The translations under genes were made by a program, and so were the position numbers. Under the pieces are notes generated by a model that was not told where the DNA came from, did no database searches, and was given only the letters and a program-made list of their open reading frames with translations. A stretch of DNA of 64,000 nucleotides from Pontibacter chinhatensis (GTDB lineage: Bacteria; Bacteroidota; Bacteroidia; Cytophagales; Hymenobacteraceae): NCBI RefSeq assembly GCF_900113285.1, contig NZ_FOOT01000003.1, positions 1-64,000 on the forward strand. The letters run 5' to 3'. This document shows, one piece after another, positions 27,412 to 36,044 of the stretch; positions within the stretch are counted from its first letter, which is position 1, and every line of letters starts with the position of its first letter.

Positions 27412-27897
27412 ATGAAACTGAAAATAAGAACCGGCTTCGGCTACGACGTGCACCAACTGCAGGAGGGGCTCGATTTCTGGCTCGGCGGCATTAAGATTCC
27501 ACACACGCACGGCGCCCTGGGCCACTCCGACGCCGACGTACTGACCCACGTGATCTGCGACGCCCTACTGGGTGCCGCCAACATGCGCGATATTGGCTAC
27601 CACTTCTCCGACAAAGATCCCAAGTATAAAGGCATCGACTCTAAAATTCTGCTGAAGGAGGTGGTGCACCTGCTGTCCCGCGAAGGCTACCAGATTGGCA
27701 ACATCGACTCGACCATCTGCCTGCAGGAGCCGAAGGTGAACCCGCATATCCCCGCCATGAAGGCTTGTTTAGCGGAGGTGATGGGCATCCCGGAGGAAGA
27801 CATCTCCATTAAGGCCACCACGACCGAGCACCTGGGCTTTGTGGGCAAGAAGGAGGGCGTAGCTGCCTTTGCCACCGTGCTAATTGTAAAGGAGTAA
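27412..27897 (+). CDS. ispF: 2-C-methyl-D-erythritol 2,4-cyclodiphosphate synthase
   Basis: IspF makes the cyclic diphosphate intermediate of the non-mevalonate isoprenoid pathway. The 161-residue protein has metal ligands D12 and H14 (GYDVHQL) and H46, the GHSDADVLTHVICDALLGAA signature, and the C-terminal TTTEHLGFVGKKEGVAAFA. Length and motifs are standard for the homotrimeric enzyme. The gene stands alone, without ispD, between repeat island R2 and the M28 peptidase gene. Confidence 0.97.
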   Translation: MKLKIRTGFGYDVHQLQEGLDFWLGGIKIPHTHGALGHSDADVLTHVICDALLGAANMRDIGYHFSDKDPKYKGIDSKILLKEVVHLLSREGYQIGNIDSTICLQEPKVNPHIPAMKACLAEVMGIPEEDISIKATTTEHLGFVGKKEGVAAFATVLIVKE

Positions 27898-28105
27898 GTA
27901 CGGCCCGTTAAACCCGCAGCATCGGCACAAGTCTAAGCTGAACTTCTACTTTAGTTATACTTAAGTACAGGGATGAACAGGTTAAATATAGACAACGTAC
28001 AAGCAACCACCTGAACCATGACTGCTTATACTTTGAACGCCTTTTGTCCTTTGTCTACAGTTCTTTTGTCTTGATACTTATACTTTTAAACACCTAAACT
28101 ACACC

Positions 28106-29650
28106 ATGAAGAGACATAATCTCTACGCCGCCCTATTGCTGGCCGCTATAGGCTACGGTTGCGCCAAGGGTCCAAGCGCCAGCAACCCCACCACCGATGT
28201 GGCCAAACTGAGCGAAGCGGCCCCCAAATATGCTGAAACCATTACGGCGGCAGACCTTTCCAAGCACCTCTACATCATCGCCTCTGACGAGTACGAAGGC
28301 CGCAATACCGGCGAAAAAGGCCAGAAAATGGCAGCTGAGTACATTGCCCGCGAGTTCCGCGAGGATGGCCTGGTTGGTCCGGTAAAGGATAACAGCGCCA
28401 ACCCCTACTACCAGACTTTTAACCTGCAGAAAAGCGCCTGGGGCCAGGGCCATATCACCGTAGGCTCTCAGAAGTATACCATGATGCAGGACTTCTTCCC
28501 GTTCGGCTCTTCGCCGTTCAGCACCGAGCAGAACGTAGAGGCTGTGTACGTAGCCGATGCCTCCCAGATAACCGAGGGCAACGCGTCCGGGAAACTGGTG
28601 GTAACCAAACTTGCCATGGGTGAGGTGGAGACCAGGATGCGTGGCTTTGGCGCCGCCGCTGAGAAAGCAGGAGCCAAAGGCGTGGTGTATGTGTTAGGCG
28701 CCGAGGAGTACAAGCAAATGGAGGAGCGATTCTCACACCGCCTCTCCCAGCCTTCCATCACGCAGATGAACAGCACCCGCACCCGGCCGGCCACTATTTT
28801 TGCCGCGCCAAATGTAGGGGCTGCCATCCTTGGCACCACGCCCGATAAACTGGCGCAGGCCTCTGCCTCGGCTGCTTTCACGCCGGCCTCCGGCATTAAA
28901 ATTCTGATGAGCAGAACTTCTGAGCCGCTGGAAACGGAAAACGTACTGGGCTTTATTGAGGGGACCGATAAGAAAGATGAGGTAATCGTGGTAACGGCGC
29001 ACTACGACCACGTAGGTGTGGACGAGTCGCTGGAGGGCGATAAGATCTTTAACGGCGCCAACGACGATGGCTCCGGCACGGTGGCAGTTATCGAGCTGGC
29101 CGAGGCCTTTGCCCAGGCTAAGAAAGACGGTTACGGGCCACGCCGTAGCGTGCTGTTCATGCTGGTGACTGCCGAGGAAAAGGGCCTGCTGGGTTCTGAG
29201 TACTATGCCAACAACCCTATCTTCCCGCTGGAGAACACGGTGGCCAACATCAACATCGACATGATCGGCCGCATGGACTATACCTACGAGAAGACCAACG
29301 ACAGCAACTACATCTACGTGATCGGGGCCGACAAGCTTTCTTCGGAGCTGCACCAGATAAACGAGGAGATGAACCAGAAGTACGTGAACCTGAAGCTCGA
29401 CTATACTTATAACGACGAGAACGATCCGAACCGCTTCTACTACCGCTCCGACCACTATAACTTCGCCAAGAACGGTATTCCGATTGTGTTCTACTTCAAT
29501 GGCGTGCACGACGACTACCACCAGCCGGGCGACCATGCCGACAAAATCCTCTACGATAGCGCCGAGAAGGTATCCCGCCTGGCGTTCCACGTGGCGTGGG
29601 AGTTGGCCAACCGCGAAAATCGAATTGTAGTGGACAGCAATAAGAAGTAA
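28106..29650 (+). CDS. M28 family zinc aminopeptidase, lipoprotein
   Basis: A 514-residue exported peptidase with a lipobox near Cys19 (LAAIGYGC). A protease-associated-type insert lies around residues 130-270. The di-zinc catalytic domain includes H299 and D301 (TAHYDHVG), D320 (NGANDDGSGT), the E357/E358 pair (TAEEKGLLGS), D385 (NIDMIGRMD) and a late histidine in VHDDYHQPGD. These match the co-catalytic zinc ligands and general base of M28 aminopeptidases. It probably trims peptides in the periplasm or at the outer membrane. It is monocistronic and is followed by an inverted repeat with a wide loop. Confidence 0.93.
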   Translation: MKRHNLYAALLLAAIGYGCAKGPSASNPTTDVAKLSEAAPKYAETITAADLSKHLYIIASDEYEGRNTGEKGQKMAAEYIAREFREDGLVGPVKDNSANPYYQTFNLQKSAWGQGHITVGSQKYTMMQDFFPFGSSPFSTEQNVEAVYVADASQITEGNASGKLVVTKLAMGEVETRMRGFGAAAEKAGAKGVVYVLGAEEYKQMEERFSHRLSQPSITQMNSTRTRPATIFAAPNVGAAILGTTPDKLAQASASAAFTPASGIKILMSRTSEPLETENVLGFIEGTDKKDEVIVVTAHYDHVGVDESLEGDKIFNGANDDGSGTVAVIELAEAFAQAKKDGYGPRRSVLFMLVTAEEKGLLGSEYYANNPIFPLENTVANINIDMIGRMDYTYEKTNDSNYIYVIGADKLSSELHQINEEMNQKYVNLKLDYTYNDENDPNRFYYRSDHYNFAKNGIPIVFYFNGVHDDYHQPGDHADKILYDSAEKVSRLAFHVAWELANRENRIVVDSNKK

Positions 29651-29666
29651 GCTTTTACAGTTAGAG

Positions 29667-29808
29667 AGTTAAAAAGTTAGAAGGTTAGAAAGTTAAGGAG
29701 TTAGAGCTGGCCTGAAAGGTAAACTGTAGTTAAGACACAATTAATTATAGCCTTTCTAGTCGCCGGTTCAAAAACTTACAAACTTTCTAACCTTCTAACT
29801 TTTTAACT
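29667..29808. repeat. 28-base inverted repeat of AGTTAGA-type units
   Basis: The left arm (29667-29694) and right arm (29781-29808) are perfectly complementary over 28 bases and enclose 86 bases. Each arm is itself made of degenerate 7-8-base units of the form AGTTAGA/AGGTTAGA. It fills the gap between the M28 peptidase and LutB-type genes. A shorter relative occurs near 25195-25230, upstream of the old yellow enzyme gene. Confidence 0.85.
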
Positions 29809-29888
29809 TTATACCTTTAGGGTGTTTTCGTTTTATGAGGATGGCCTGAAGTATGGCTCACTCTGGAAAACGCAGGGGGAAATACAGT

Positions 29889-31265
29889 ATGAGTAAACTG
29901 AGACAGTTTCTGCAGGACGCGGAAACGAAAGCATTCGACCAGGGGCACCGCGCCACCATCAAGTTCAACATCGGCAAGTATAACGCCGCCGTGCAGCGCG
30001 GTCTTACCCAGTACTCCGACCATGAACTGGCGCGCGAGCGGGCCTCGTATATAAAAACCCAGACCATCAACAACCTGGACAAGTACCTGATGGAGTTTGA
30101 GGCCAATTTTACGGCCCGTGGCGGCAAGGTAATCTGGGCCCGCGACGCACAGGAGGCTTTGAAGGAGATTGGGGAGATCATGAAGCGCAAGCGTGCCCGC
30201 TCGGTGGTTAAATCCAAGTCGATGACGACGGAGGAGATACACCTGAACGAGTACCTGGAGAAAAACGGCATCGAGACCGTGGAAACCGACCTGGGCGAGT
30301 ATATCGTGCAGCTGGCAGAGCAGCGGCCCTACCACATCGTTACGCCGGCCATGCACATGTCTAAAGAGGACATCCGGGATCTGTTTGTGCGCAAGCTGGG
30401 CATCCCCCCTACCGACAACGCCGAGGAACTGGTAGGCGTGGCCCGCACGCTGCTGCGCGAAAAGTATACGTCGGCGGAGGTAGGCATTACGGGCGGCAAC
30501 TTCCTGATTGCGGATGTGGGCGGCGTGGCCGTCACCGAAAACGAAGGCAACGGGCGCCTTTCCACCGCCTTCCCCAAAACGCACATCGCCATTGTGGGCA
30601 TCGAGAAGATGATCCCCTCCATTATGGACTTGGACCTGTTCTGGCCCTTGTTGAGCACCAGCGGCACCGGACAGGGGATAACAGTTTATAACACCATTTT
30701 TACCGGCCCGCGCCAGTCCAAAGAAAAGGACGGCCCAGAGGAGATGTACGTGGTGCTGCTCGACAACGGCCGCACCGACCTGCTGGCGCTGCCCGAGAAG
30801 CGCGAGGCGCTAAACTGCATCCGCTGCGGCGCCTGCCTGAACGTGTGCCCGGTATACAAAAACATCGGCGGCCATACGTACGAGACCACCTATAGCGGCC
30901 CCATCGGCTCGGTAATTACACCGCACCTGAGCGGGATGGCCGAAAACAAGCACCTGAGCTTTGCCAGCTCCCTGTGCGGCGCCTGCACCTCGGTTTGCCC
31001 GGTTAAAATCAACATCCACAACCTGCTGCTGCTGAACCGCAAACAAAGCGTAGACGAGGGCATGGCCGAGAGCCAGGAGAGAACGGCTATCAAACTGTGG
31101 ATGAGGGCGATGAAGAGCAGAACGCTGATGAACCTGGCCCCTGCCGGCATTAAGAATTTTGTGCTGCGCTACGTGCAGAAAGACAGCTGGAGCAAACGCC
31201 GCGAGCCGCTGCAAGCCGCGCCAAAATCGTTTAACCAGCTCTGGAAAGAGAAACGCGGAAGATAA
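29889..31265 (+). CDS. lutB: LutB/LldF-type iron-sulfur protein (lactate utilisation)
   Basis: A protein of about 458 residues, homologous to LutB of the LutABC L-lactate oxidation complex. An LUD domain fills residues about 60-290. Two ferredoxin-like clusters follow (CIRCGACLNVCPVY and CGACTSVCPVKINIH), each suited to a 4Fe-4S cluster. The C-terminal tail is the usual helical segment. The ATG at 29889 (MSKLRQFLQDAE), preceded by a G-rich stretch, is preferred; an in-frame ATG at 29853 would add 12 residues. lutA and lutC are not adjacent. A terminator follows immediately. The symbol reflects family membership; lactate as substrate is inferred. Confidence 0.88.
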   Translation: MSKLRQFLQDAETKAFDQGHRATIKFNIGKYNAAVQRGLTQYSDHELARERASYIKTQTINNLDKYLMEFEANFTARGGKVIWARDAQEALKEIGEIMKRKRARSVVKSKSMTTEEIHLNEYLEKNGIETVETDLGEYIVQLAEQRPYHIVTPAMHMSKEDIRDLFVRKLGIPPTDNAEELVGVARTLLREKYTSAEVGITGGNFLIADVGGVAVTENEGNGRLSTAFPKTHIAIVGIEKMIPSIMDLDLFWPLLSTSGTGQGITVYNTIFTGPRQSKEKDGPEEMYVVLLDNGRTDLLALPEKREALNCIRCGACLNVCPVYKNIGGHTYETTYSGPIGSVITPHLSGMAENKHLSFASSLCGACTSVCPVKINIHNLLLLNRKQSVDEGMAESQERTAIKLWMRAMKSRTLMNLAPAGIKNFVLRYVQKDSWSKRREPLQAAPKSFNQLWKEKRGR

Positions 31266-31268
31266 AGG

Positions 31269-31297
31269 AAAAGCCTGCTGATGAAGCAGGCTTTTTT
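31269..31297 (+). terminator. Terminator of lutB
   Basis: AAAGCCTGCT pairs with AGCAGGCTTT around GATGA, followed by T6. It begins 3 bases past the stop codon. Confidence 0.9.
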
Positions 31298-31339
31298 ATT
31301 AGTCTGAATCAGGATTTGCAGATGGACAGGATTTTCTGT

Positions 31340-31620
31340 AGTATTTATTACTGGCGCGAGTCTCCAGACTCGTGACCTGCCAATGGTGTGAAGTCTCCGA
31401 CTTCACTGAGGCCGGAGGCATCAGGGTGAGCTCTGTAAACGATTATCATCCCCCTACCCCCTTCGAAGGGGACTTTCGCAGGTCCGGGACCAACCACCCC
31501 TAACCCCTCCTTATCCAAGGCGGGGAATCTGTACTTACTTTGGCTGAAGTATAAGCTTCATAGTTTTTGTCCTCACGCGGACAGGTCGCGACCTGTCCCT
31601 ACAAGTATAAGTCCAATAAC
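31340..31620. repeat. Composite intergenic repeat island R3
   Basis: A short island between the convergent lutB and nuoD genes. It carries one paired-hairpin module (31351-31410), with stems GAGTCT/AGACTC and GAAGTC/GACTTC. Then come a GGGACCAACCACCCC and CCCCTCCTTATCCAAGGCGGGG element (about 31485-31530), TTGGCTGAAGTATAA, and the 20-base palindrome (31579-31598). Confidence 0.85.
31579..31598. repeat. Palindrome GGACAGGTCGCGACCTGTCC, copy 3
   Basis: Perfect palindrome in island R3, preceded by CACGC and followed by CTACAAGTATAA, matching copies 2 and 4. Confidence 0.9.
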
Positions 31621-31653
31621 CAACAACTAATAACCAGCAACTAAAACCAACCC

Positions 31654-32862
31654 CTACCTATCCACTTCGCCCAGCACGATATCCACAGAGCCGACGATGG
31701 CGATGAGGTCGGCGACCATACAGCCGCGGCTGATTTCGGATAGTACGGAGAGGTTGACGAAGCTTGGGGCGCGGCCTTTGGCGCGGAACGGCACGTCGCT
31801 TTTATCAGTGGTGCGGAAGTAGTAGCCTAGCTCGCCGCGCGGTGTTTCGCCACGGAAGTATAGCTCCTGCGTGCCTGTCATGCGCATTTTCTTGGGACAG
31901 GCGGCCTGCGGGTCAAAGTCGGGGGTGCGTTTGTGGTCCCCGGTAAGCTGGTCGAGGCACTGGCGGATGATCTTAACCGACTCGCGGCACTCCAGGGCGC
32001 GCACGTAGTTGCGGTCCCAGCAGTCGCCGGTGGTGCCGGCCAGGCCCTGCCCTATCGGCACCTCAAAGTCCAGCTCGGGGTACACGCTGTAGCCATCTAC
32101 GCGGCGCAAATCATACTTCAGGCCGGAGCCGCGCAGCATGGGGCCAGAGCAGCCATAGTTTATCGCCACGTCCAGCGGAAGTATACCCACGTTGGCCGTG
32201 CGGTCTATAAAAATCTTGTTGCCTAAAAGAATGGTGTCCAGCTCGTCGAGCTTGGGCTGCAGGTAGTCTATAAACTCGCGGCAGCGCTCCTCAAAGCCAA
32301 TCGGCAAGTCATAGTATAAACCGCCTACCCAGATGTAGTTGTACAGCATCCGCGCCCCACACACCCACTCCAGCAGGCGCTGAATATGCTCGCGGTCGCG
32401 CAGCAGCCACAGGAACGGCGTAAAGGCCCCAATGTCGATGGCGTAGGTGCCGATGGCTACAAAGTGCGAGGCAATGCGGTTGAGCTCCGTTACCAGCACC
32501 CGGATATACTCCACCCGCTTCGGAATCTGGTCGGTGATGCCCAGCAGTTTCTCCACGCCCATGCACCACACATGCTCCGAGTTCATGGCCGCCAGGTAGT
32601 CCATGCGGTCTACGTAGGGGATGGTCTGGTTATAGGCCATACTTTCGGCGTGCTTCTCGAAACAGCGGTGCAGGTAACCGATGTGCGGCACCACCTCCTG
32701 AATGATTTCGCCGTCGGTGACCACCTCCAGGCGCAGTACGCCGTGCGTGCTCGGGTGCTGCGGCCCCATGTTCACAATCATCTCACCGGCCTTCAGCTCA
32801 TCCTGGCTGAACTTATTCGGCTCCGACTGCAGCAGGTAGTTTTTGTAGATGGTTGAGGACAC
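31654..32862 (-). CDS. nuoD: NADH-quinone oxidoreductase subunit D
   Basis: NuoD is the 49-kDa-type subunit that helps to form the quinone-binding cavity of complex I. The 402-residue protein starts with a short leader and the conserved [20 protein letters not shown]. It also contains [31 protein letters not shown] and a [13 protein letters not shown]-terminus. All are normal. What is unusual is location: nuoA, nuoB and nuoC lie on the same strand at 37.4-39.2 kb, but about 4.5 kb of mostly plus-strand genes and repeats separates nuoC from nuoD. Downstream subunits (nuoE onwards) are not in the window, and lutB converges on nuoD. Confidence 0.97.
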   Translation of the reverse strand: MSSTIYKNYLLQSEPNKFSQDELKAGEMIVNMGPQHPSTHGVLRLEVVTDGEIIQEVVPHIGYLHRCFEKHAESMAYNQTIPYVDRMDYLAAMNSEHVWCMGVEKLLGITDQIPKRVEYIRVLVTELNRIASHFVAIGTYAIDIGAFTPFLWLLRDREHIQRLLEWVCGARMLYNYIWVGGLYYDLPIGFEERCREFIDYLQPKLDELDTILLGNKIFIDRTANVGILPLDVAINYGCSGPMLRGSGLKYDLRRVDGYSVYPELDFEVPIGQGLAGTTGDCWDRNYVRALECRESVKIIRQCLDQLTGDHKRTPDFDPQAACPKKMRMTGTQELYFRGETPRGELGYYFRTTDKSDVPFRAKGRAPSFVNLSVLSEISRGCMVADLIAIVGSVDIVLGEVDR

Positions 32863-32865
32863 GGG

Positions 32866-32895
32866 GTAAATGATTAATGACTAATGATGAATGAA
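32866..32895. repeat. TAATGA-rich low-complexity linker before nuoD
   Basis: A run of TAATGA/ATGAATGA words directly upstream of nuoD. Similar linkers sit between nuoA and nuoB (38612-38648) and between nuoB and nuoC (38038-38092), as if all three were once spacers of one operon. Confidence 0.6.
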
Positions 32896-33080
32896 TAGCA
32901 AAGGTCGGAAAAAAGGGGGAATGATGGGAGGGGTTTGTTGAGATGGCAGTGTTAGCAATAAAGACAAGGTCTGATATGTATAATTTTAACAATATATAGT
33001 ATATTAACCCTCTGGTATATATATTTTGCTAAACTATTTAAACCCATTGATTATAAAAATCAAAAACTAATCTATATCAT

Positions 33081-34151
33081 ATGCTAAACGAAATTTATCC
33101 TGATTTTTTTATATTAGATGGAGATAAACGAAATAAAGAACATAAACTACTAGTATACTCTGATAAATATGCCGAAGGACAGTTACCAAATGCTGCACTA
33201 ATGCTCATTCGACAATATGGAAAAAGCAAGAGGCTTACTGCTAAAGAATGGAAAAAGGAAAAGAGGACTTTTTATGTCAGTTGGGAGAGGGATAGCCAGA
33301 AAATTCAATCAGAACCAATAAATTATCAAATTATATTAAACAATATTAAAAATAACAACATCTTTCTTCCTCATTTGCTCAGACTTCCAACTCTAACAGA
33401 AGAGTTTATTGATATTTCAACAAATTATGGCCTAGCCTCCCATCCAATTACCCATAATTTAGAACCTCAAATAAAATTTGTTGCTTGGAACAGAGATGGT
33501 TTTTTGGGAGAAAACTTTCCAATAAAGCCAATTTTAGCACGTGAAGGGTTTTGCATAGAATCGTTCTTAGATATTCTTATAGCAAGAGTAATATCCAAAA
33601 GAGATACTCTAGTAAATTCATCAAATAAATTCTATTCCTTTAATTGGTTTTTCACTTTACGAGATATAGTTAATGATTGTATTTCAAGTATAGAAATCGC
33701 ATTACATCTTATGTATAATAAGGCGAAGTTTCATCCAAAACCAGATTGGCTCTTTGATGAAGCAAAGTTAGGATCAAAATACGGTAGAAGATTTAAGGAT
33801 AAGTTGAAATGGGTGTCACACATATCAGGCAGTTCTTTCAATATTGAATCACTTAAACCGTCTGTTTTTCTTCTTAAAGAAATTCGTAATCATTTGAACC
33901 ACTTTGACCCACCTAGCTTTTGCCTAACTGCTGAAGAAAGCCCTAAAATTTTGAATGCGGTTTTGGACATCAGTAAGATTCACATAGAGATGAGGAATTC
34001 TCTAAACTTATCAATTTCTAACAACCTAATTAATTTATATTTACAGAAGCCAGTATTATTTAATCCAGAGTTAGCATATGCTAGAAGAGCTCCTTTTAAT
34101 GAGAAAGAGGAGGGATATAATAGTTGCAGATGGCCTGAAGAACAAGAATAA
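33081..34151 (+). CDS. AT-rich unknown protein with HEPN-like RNHLNH motif
   Basis: A 356-residue protein without signal peptide or membrane segment. I do not recognise the N-terminal half. The C-terminal half is helical and contains EIRNHLNHF, where R269-N270-x3-H274 fits the R(N/H/D)x3-5H catalytic signature of HEPN ribonucleases. This region (about 180-320) also has the helical spacing of HEPN domains. Base composition is strikingly A/T-rich, with many AAA, ATT and TTA codons, and TATACTT motifs are nearly absent, unlike the neighbouring genes. That suggests recent transfer. It lies in the block separating nuoC from nuoD. A defence or toxin role is possible but unproven, and no antitoxin-like partner is adjacent. 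Confidence 0.7.
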   Translation: MLNEIYPDFFILDGDKRNKEHKLLVYSDKYAEGQLPNAALMLIRQYGKSKRLTAKEWKKEKRTFYVSWERDSQKIQSEPINYQIILNNIKNNNIFLPHLLRLPTLTEEFIDISTNYGLASHPITHNLEPQIKFVAWNRDGFLGENFPIKPILAREGFCIESFLDILIARVISKRDTLVNSSNKFYSFNWFFTLRDIVNDCISSIEIALHLMYNKAKFHPKPDWLFDEAKLGSKYGRRFKDKLKWVSHISGSSFNIESLKPSVFLLKEIRNHLNHFDPPSFCLTAEESPKILNAVLDISKIHIEMRNSLNLSISNNLINLYLQKPVLFNPELAYARRAPFNEKEEGYNSCRWPEEQE

Positions 34152-34189
34152 ACCAAGCACGCCATTAAAAGGCTATCTCACACCAACCC

Positions 34190-34621
34190 ATGAACCTGCA
34201 CCTCAGAACCCTCACCCTTACGGACACCGAAGCCATTACCAACCTCTCCTCCCAACTCGGCTACCAGGCATCCGTGGCTGAGACCAACGTATGGCTACAG
34301 GAAATTCTGGCGAGCAAAGACCACTGCGCTTTCGGTGCGGTGCTGGACGACAAATTGGTTGGCTGGGTGCATGGGTTTTATACGTTGCACTTGGAATCGG
34401 GCGCTTTTGTGGAGATAGGCGGACTGGTGGTTGATGAGAACTGCCGGAGAACCGGAGCCGGCCGGATGCTGGTGGAGCAGGTGCGGGCGTGGGCCGGGCA
34501 AAAGGGAATCGGCAAGGTGCGGGTGCGCTGCAACACCCGAAGAACCGACAGCCATACTTTTTACAAAGTAATTGGCTTTGAGGAATTAAAAGAACAAAAG
34601 GTTTTCAGTATATTGTGTTAA
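34190..34621 (+). CDS. GNAT family N-acetyltransferase
   Basis: A 143-residue acetyl-CoA-dependent acetyltransferase. The acetyl-CoA pyrophosphate loop is CRRTGAGRMLVEQV, preceded by the IGGLVVDENC strand and followed by VRVRCNTRRTDSHTFYKVIGFEEL. That is the full GNAT core with little N-terminal extension. The substrate is unknown. GC-rich codon use resembles the host genes rather than the AT-rich gene upstream. Its last 30 or so bases are nearly duplicated at about 35805-35840, which suggests a rearrangement downstream. Confidence 0.9.
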   Translation: MNLHLRTLTLTDTEAITNLSSQLGYQASVAETNVWLQEILASKDHCAFGAVLDDKLVGWVHGFYTLHLESGAFVEIGGLVVDENCRRTGAGRMLVEQVRAWAGQKGIGKVRVRCNTRRTDSHTFYKVIGFEELKEQKVFSILC

Positions 34622-34696
34622 AATCATACTTCTTATAGCTTTCCCGCTACTACAGGAGTACAGCCTATACTTTTCTTTAGCTTATACTTTCTCCTG

Positions 34697-35047
34697 ATGG
34701 GCGCGGCAGGGATGATGCTGTCTTTTCTGCCCCAGGAAGTTGCCGGCAGTTTAGGCATGTCCGAAGCTGCTGCCGTCATCTTGCAATTGCTGGGAGCGCT
34801 ATACCTTGGCTTTGCCATGATAAACTGGACAGCCAGGGCAAACCTGATTGGCGGGATTTACAGCAGGCCTGTGGCCCTTGGCAACCTGGCCCATTTCGTT
34901 ATCGCCGCACTGGCTCTGGCCAAGCTATCCTTCAAAACCCCAGCCCTACACTACCTTTGGGTGGCGGCGCTGATTTACTCAGCTTTTGCCGTCCTTTTTG
35001 CGTATGTTTTCTTTACCACCCCTGACCTGAAAAGCAAGTATAACTAG
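34697..35047 (+). CDS. Small four-helix membrane protein, possibly with lost upstream start
   Basis: The ATG at 34697 gives 116 residues with about four hydrophobic helices (MMLSFLPQEV, AAVILQLLGALYLGFAMINW, LGNLAHFVIAALALA, YLWVAALIYSAFAVLFAYVFF). No named family was recognised. The frame stays open upstream and would encode an extra hydrophobic start (LFFSLYFLL). An AGGAG at 34654-34658 lies 8 bases before an in-frame ATA codon (34667) that coincides with a TATACTT motif. The natural start may therefore have been mutated to ATA, or the gene is 5'-truncated. Confidence 0.6.
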   Translation: MGAAGMMLSFLPQEVAGSLGMSEAAAVILQLLGALYLGFAMINWTARANLIGGIYSRPVALGNLAHFVIAALALAKLSFKTPALHYLWVAALIYSAFAVLFAYVFFTTPDLKSKYN

Positions 35048-35213
35048 AGCACTCAGCATTACGATTGAATAGCTTTAGCATACGCGCTGGCACTACCCTG
35101 TAGCCTATACTTCTGCCCCAAAGCAGCCTCCTACCCCGTTAGCTTTCTGATGCCCCGGCTACACGAAGGCTTGTTTATTTCCTTTAATAGCCTTTTTTAA
35201 CATCCAAGAGTCG

Positions 35214-35645
35214 ATGCTTATGCAGTTGAAATTACTTTTTTCAAGATGGGCGCAGGTAGCGGGGTTATTTTTAATGGGAGGCACGCTAGCCTGGGCTATT
35301 AAACTGGCCGTCATTATCTCCACAAATGGCCGGATTATTACCTCCGGTGCCGCTGCTTTTTTCATGGCGACCGGTATTGTGTTGCTGATAATCGGCTCCA
35401 CGGGCATCGGGTATTACCTCAGCCGGAACCGTAGCGTACTGGTACGGATTATTGCCATGCTGCTTTCCCCTGCGCTGGTATTCGGCTCTTTTATCCTCAT
35501 TGGCATGGTTACCAACCCCTTGCTGCAGAACAGCAGCATCTGGTATGCACAGCAGGAAGCCCCCATCGGAGTGGCTGTTATCCTGTACATGGCGGTGGGG
35601 TATTTCCTTTTCAGGAGCGGCAGGCGCGATACCACCTATGCCTAA
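35214..35645 (+). CDS. Integral membrane protein, unknown
   Basis: A 143-residue protein with about four predicted transmembrane helices: residues about 13-35, 42-66, 76-98 and 112-133. The C-terminus is short and charged (RSGRRDTTYA). No family or catalytic motif was recognised. It lies between the near-duplicate GNAT 3' ends, in the accessory block that separates nuoC and nuoD. Confidence 0.6.
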   Translation: MLMQLKLLFSRWAQVAGLFLMGGTLAWAIKLAVIISTNGRIITSGAAAFFMATGIVLLIIGSTGIGYYLSRNRSVLVRIIAMLLSPALVFGSFILIGMVTNPLLQNSSIWYAQQEAPIGVAVILYMAVGYFLFRSGRRDTTYA

Positions 35646-35855
35646 GGTATATGCAAGTTCGATATCTGAATTCATACTATAGCTACCTGCTTGCGTCAGC
35701 AGAAGGCCACTGTAATACACAGTCCTGGTTAGCCCAGATCTTCAGGAAAAGAAGTCGGCTAATAATAGCTATTTATACTTTCATGGCGACAATCAGCCTT
35801 GTATGAATGAAAGAGAAAAAGGTTTTTAGTATATTGTGTTTGCAATATACTTTCG

Positions 35856-36044
35856 ATGAAATTCTCCTACATCCTCTTGCTCATTCTGCTGCTGCTTGCG
35901 GACATCTTTGCCTACACCGAAGTAGTCACGCTTATCCGCCAGCCTTCCGACGCCTCAGTTATACTTGGCTTTGGGCTGCTGGCGCTGCTCATACTTGCTA
36001 ACTTCCTTTTGATCCGTTTTACCCTTAACAAACTAAAAGCCTGA
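35856..36044 (+). CDS. Small two-helix membrane protein coupled to SPFH protein
   Basis: A 62-residue protein, almost entirely two hydrophobic helices (4-22 and 34-54) with a short basic end (RFTLNKLKA). Its TGA stop overlaps the ATG of the following prohibitin-like gene (TGATG), which indicates translational coupling. A role as a small partner of the SPFH assembly is suggested only by this overlap. Confidence 0.65.
   Translation: MKFSYILLLILLLLADIFAYTEVVTLIRQPSDASVILGFGLLALLILANFLLIRFTLNKLKA

Larger units (their letters stand above)
34588..35840. repeat. Imperfect direct repeats flanking a 1.2 kb segment
   Basis: The 3' end of the GNAT gene (about 34590-34621, including GTATATTGTGTT) recurs with a few differences at about 35805-35840. 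There it would read KEKKVFSILC, close to the GNAT end KEQKVFSILC. The two copies bracket the two small membrane-protein genes at 34.7 and 35.2 kb. This looks like a tandem duplication that has decayed, or an insertion with a duplicated end. Confidence 0.65.

Noticed and set aside
27233..27415. 60-residue frame before ispF
   Set aside because: Overlaps the ispF start and has no recognisable sequence character.
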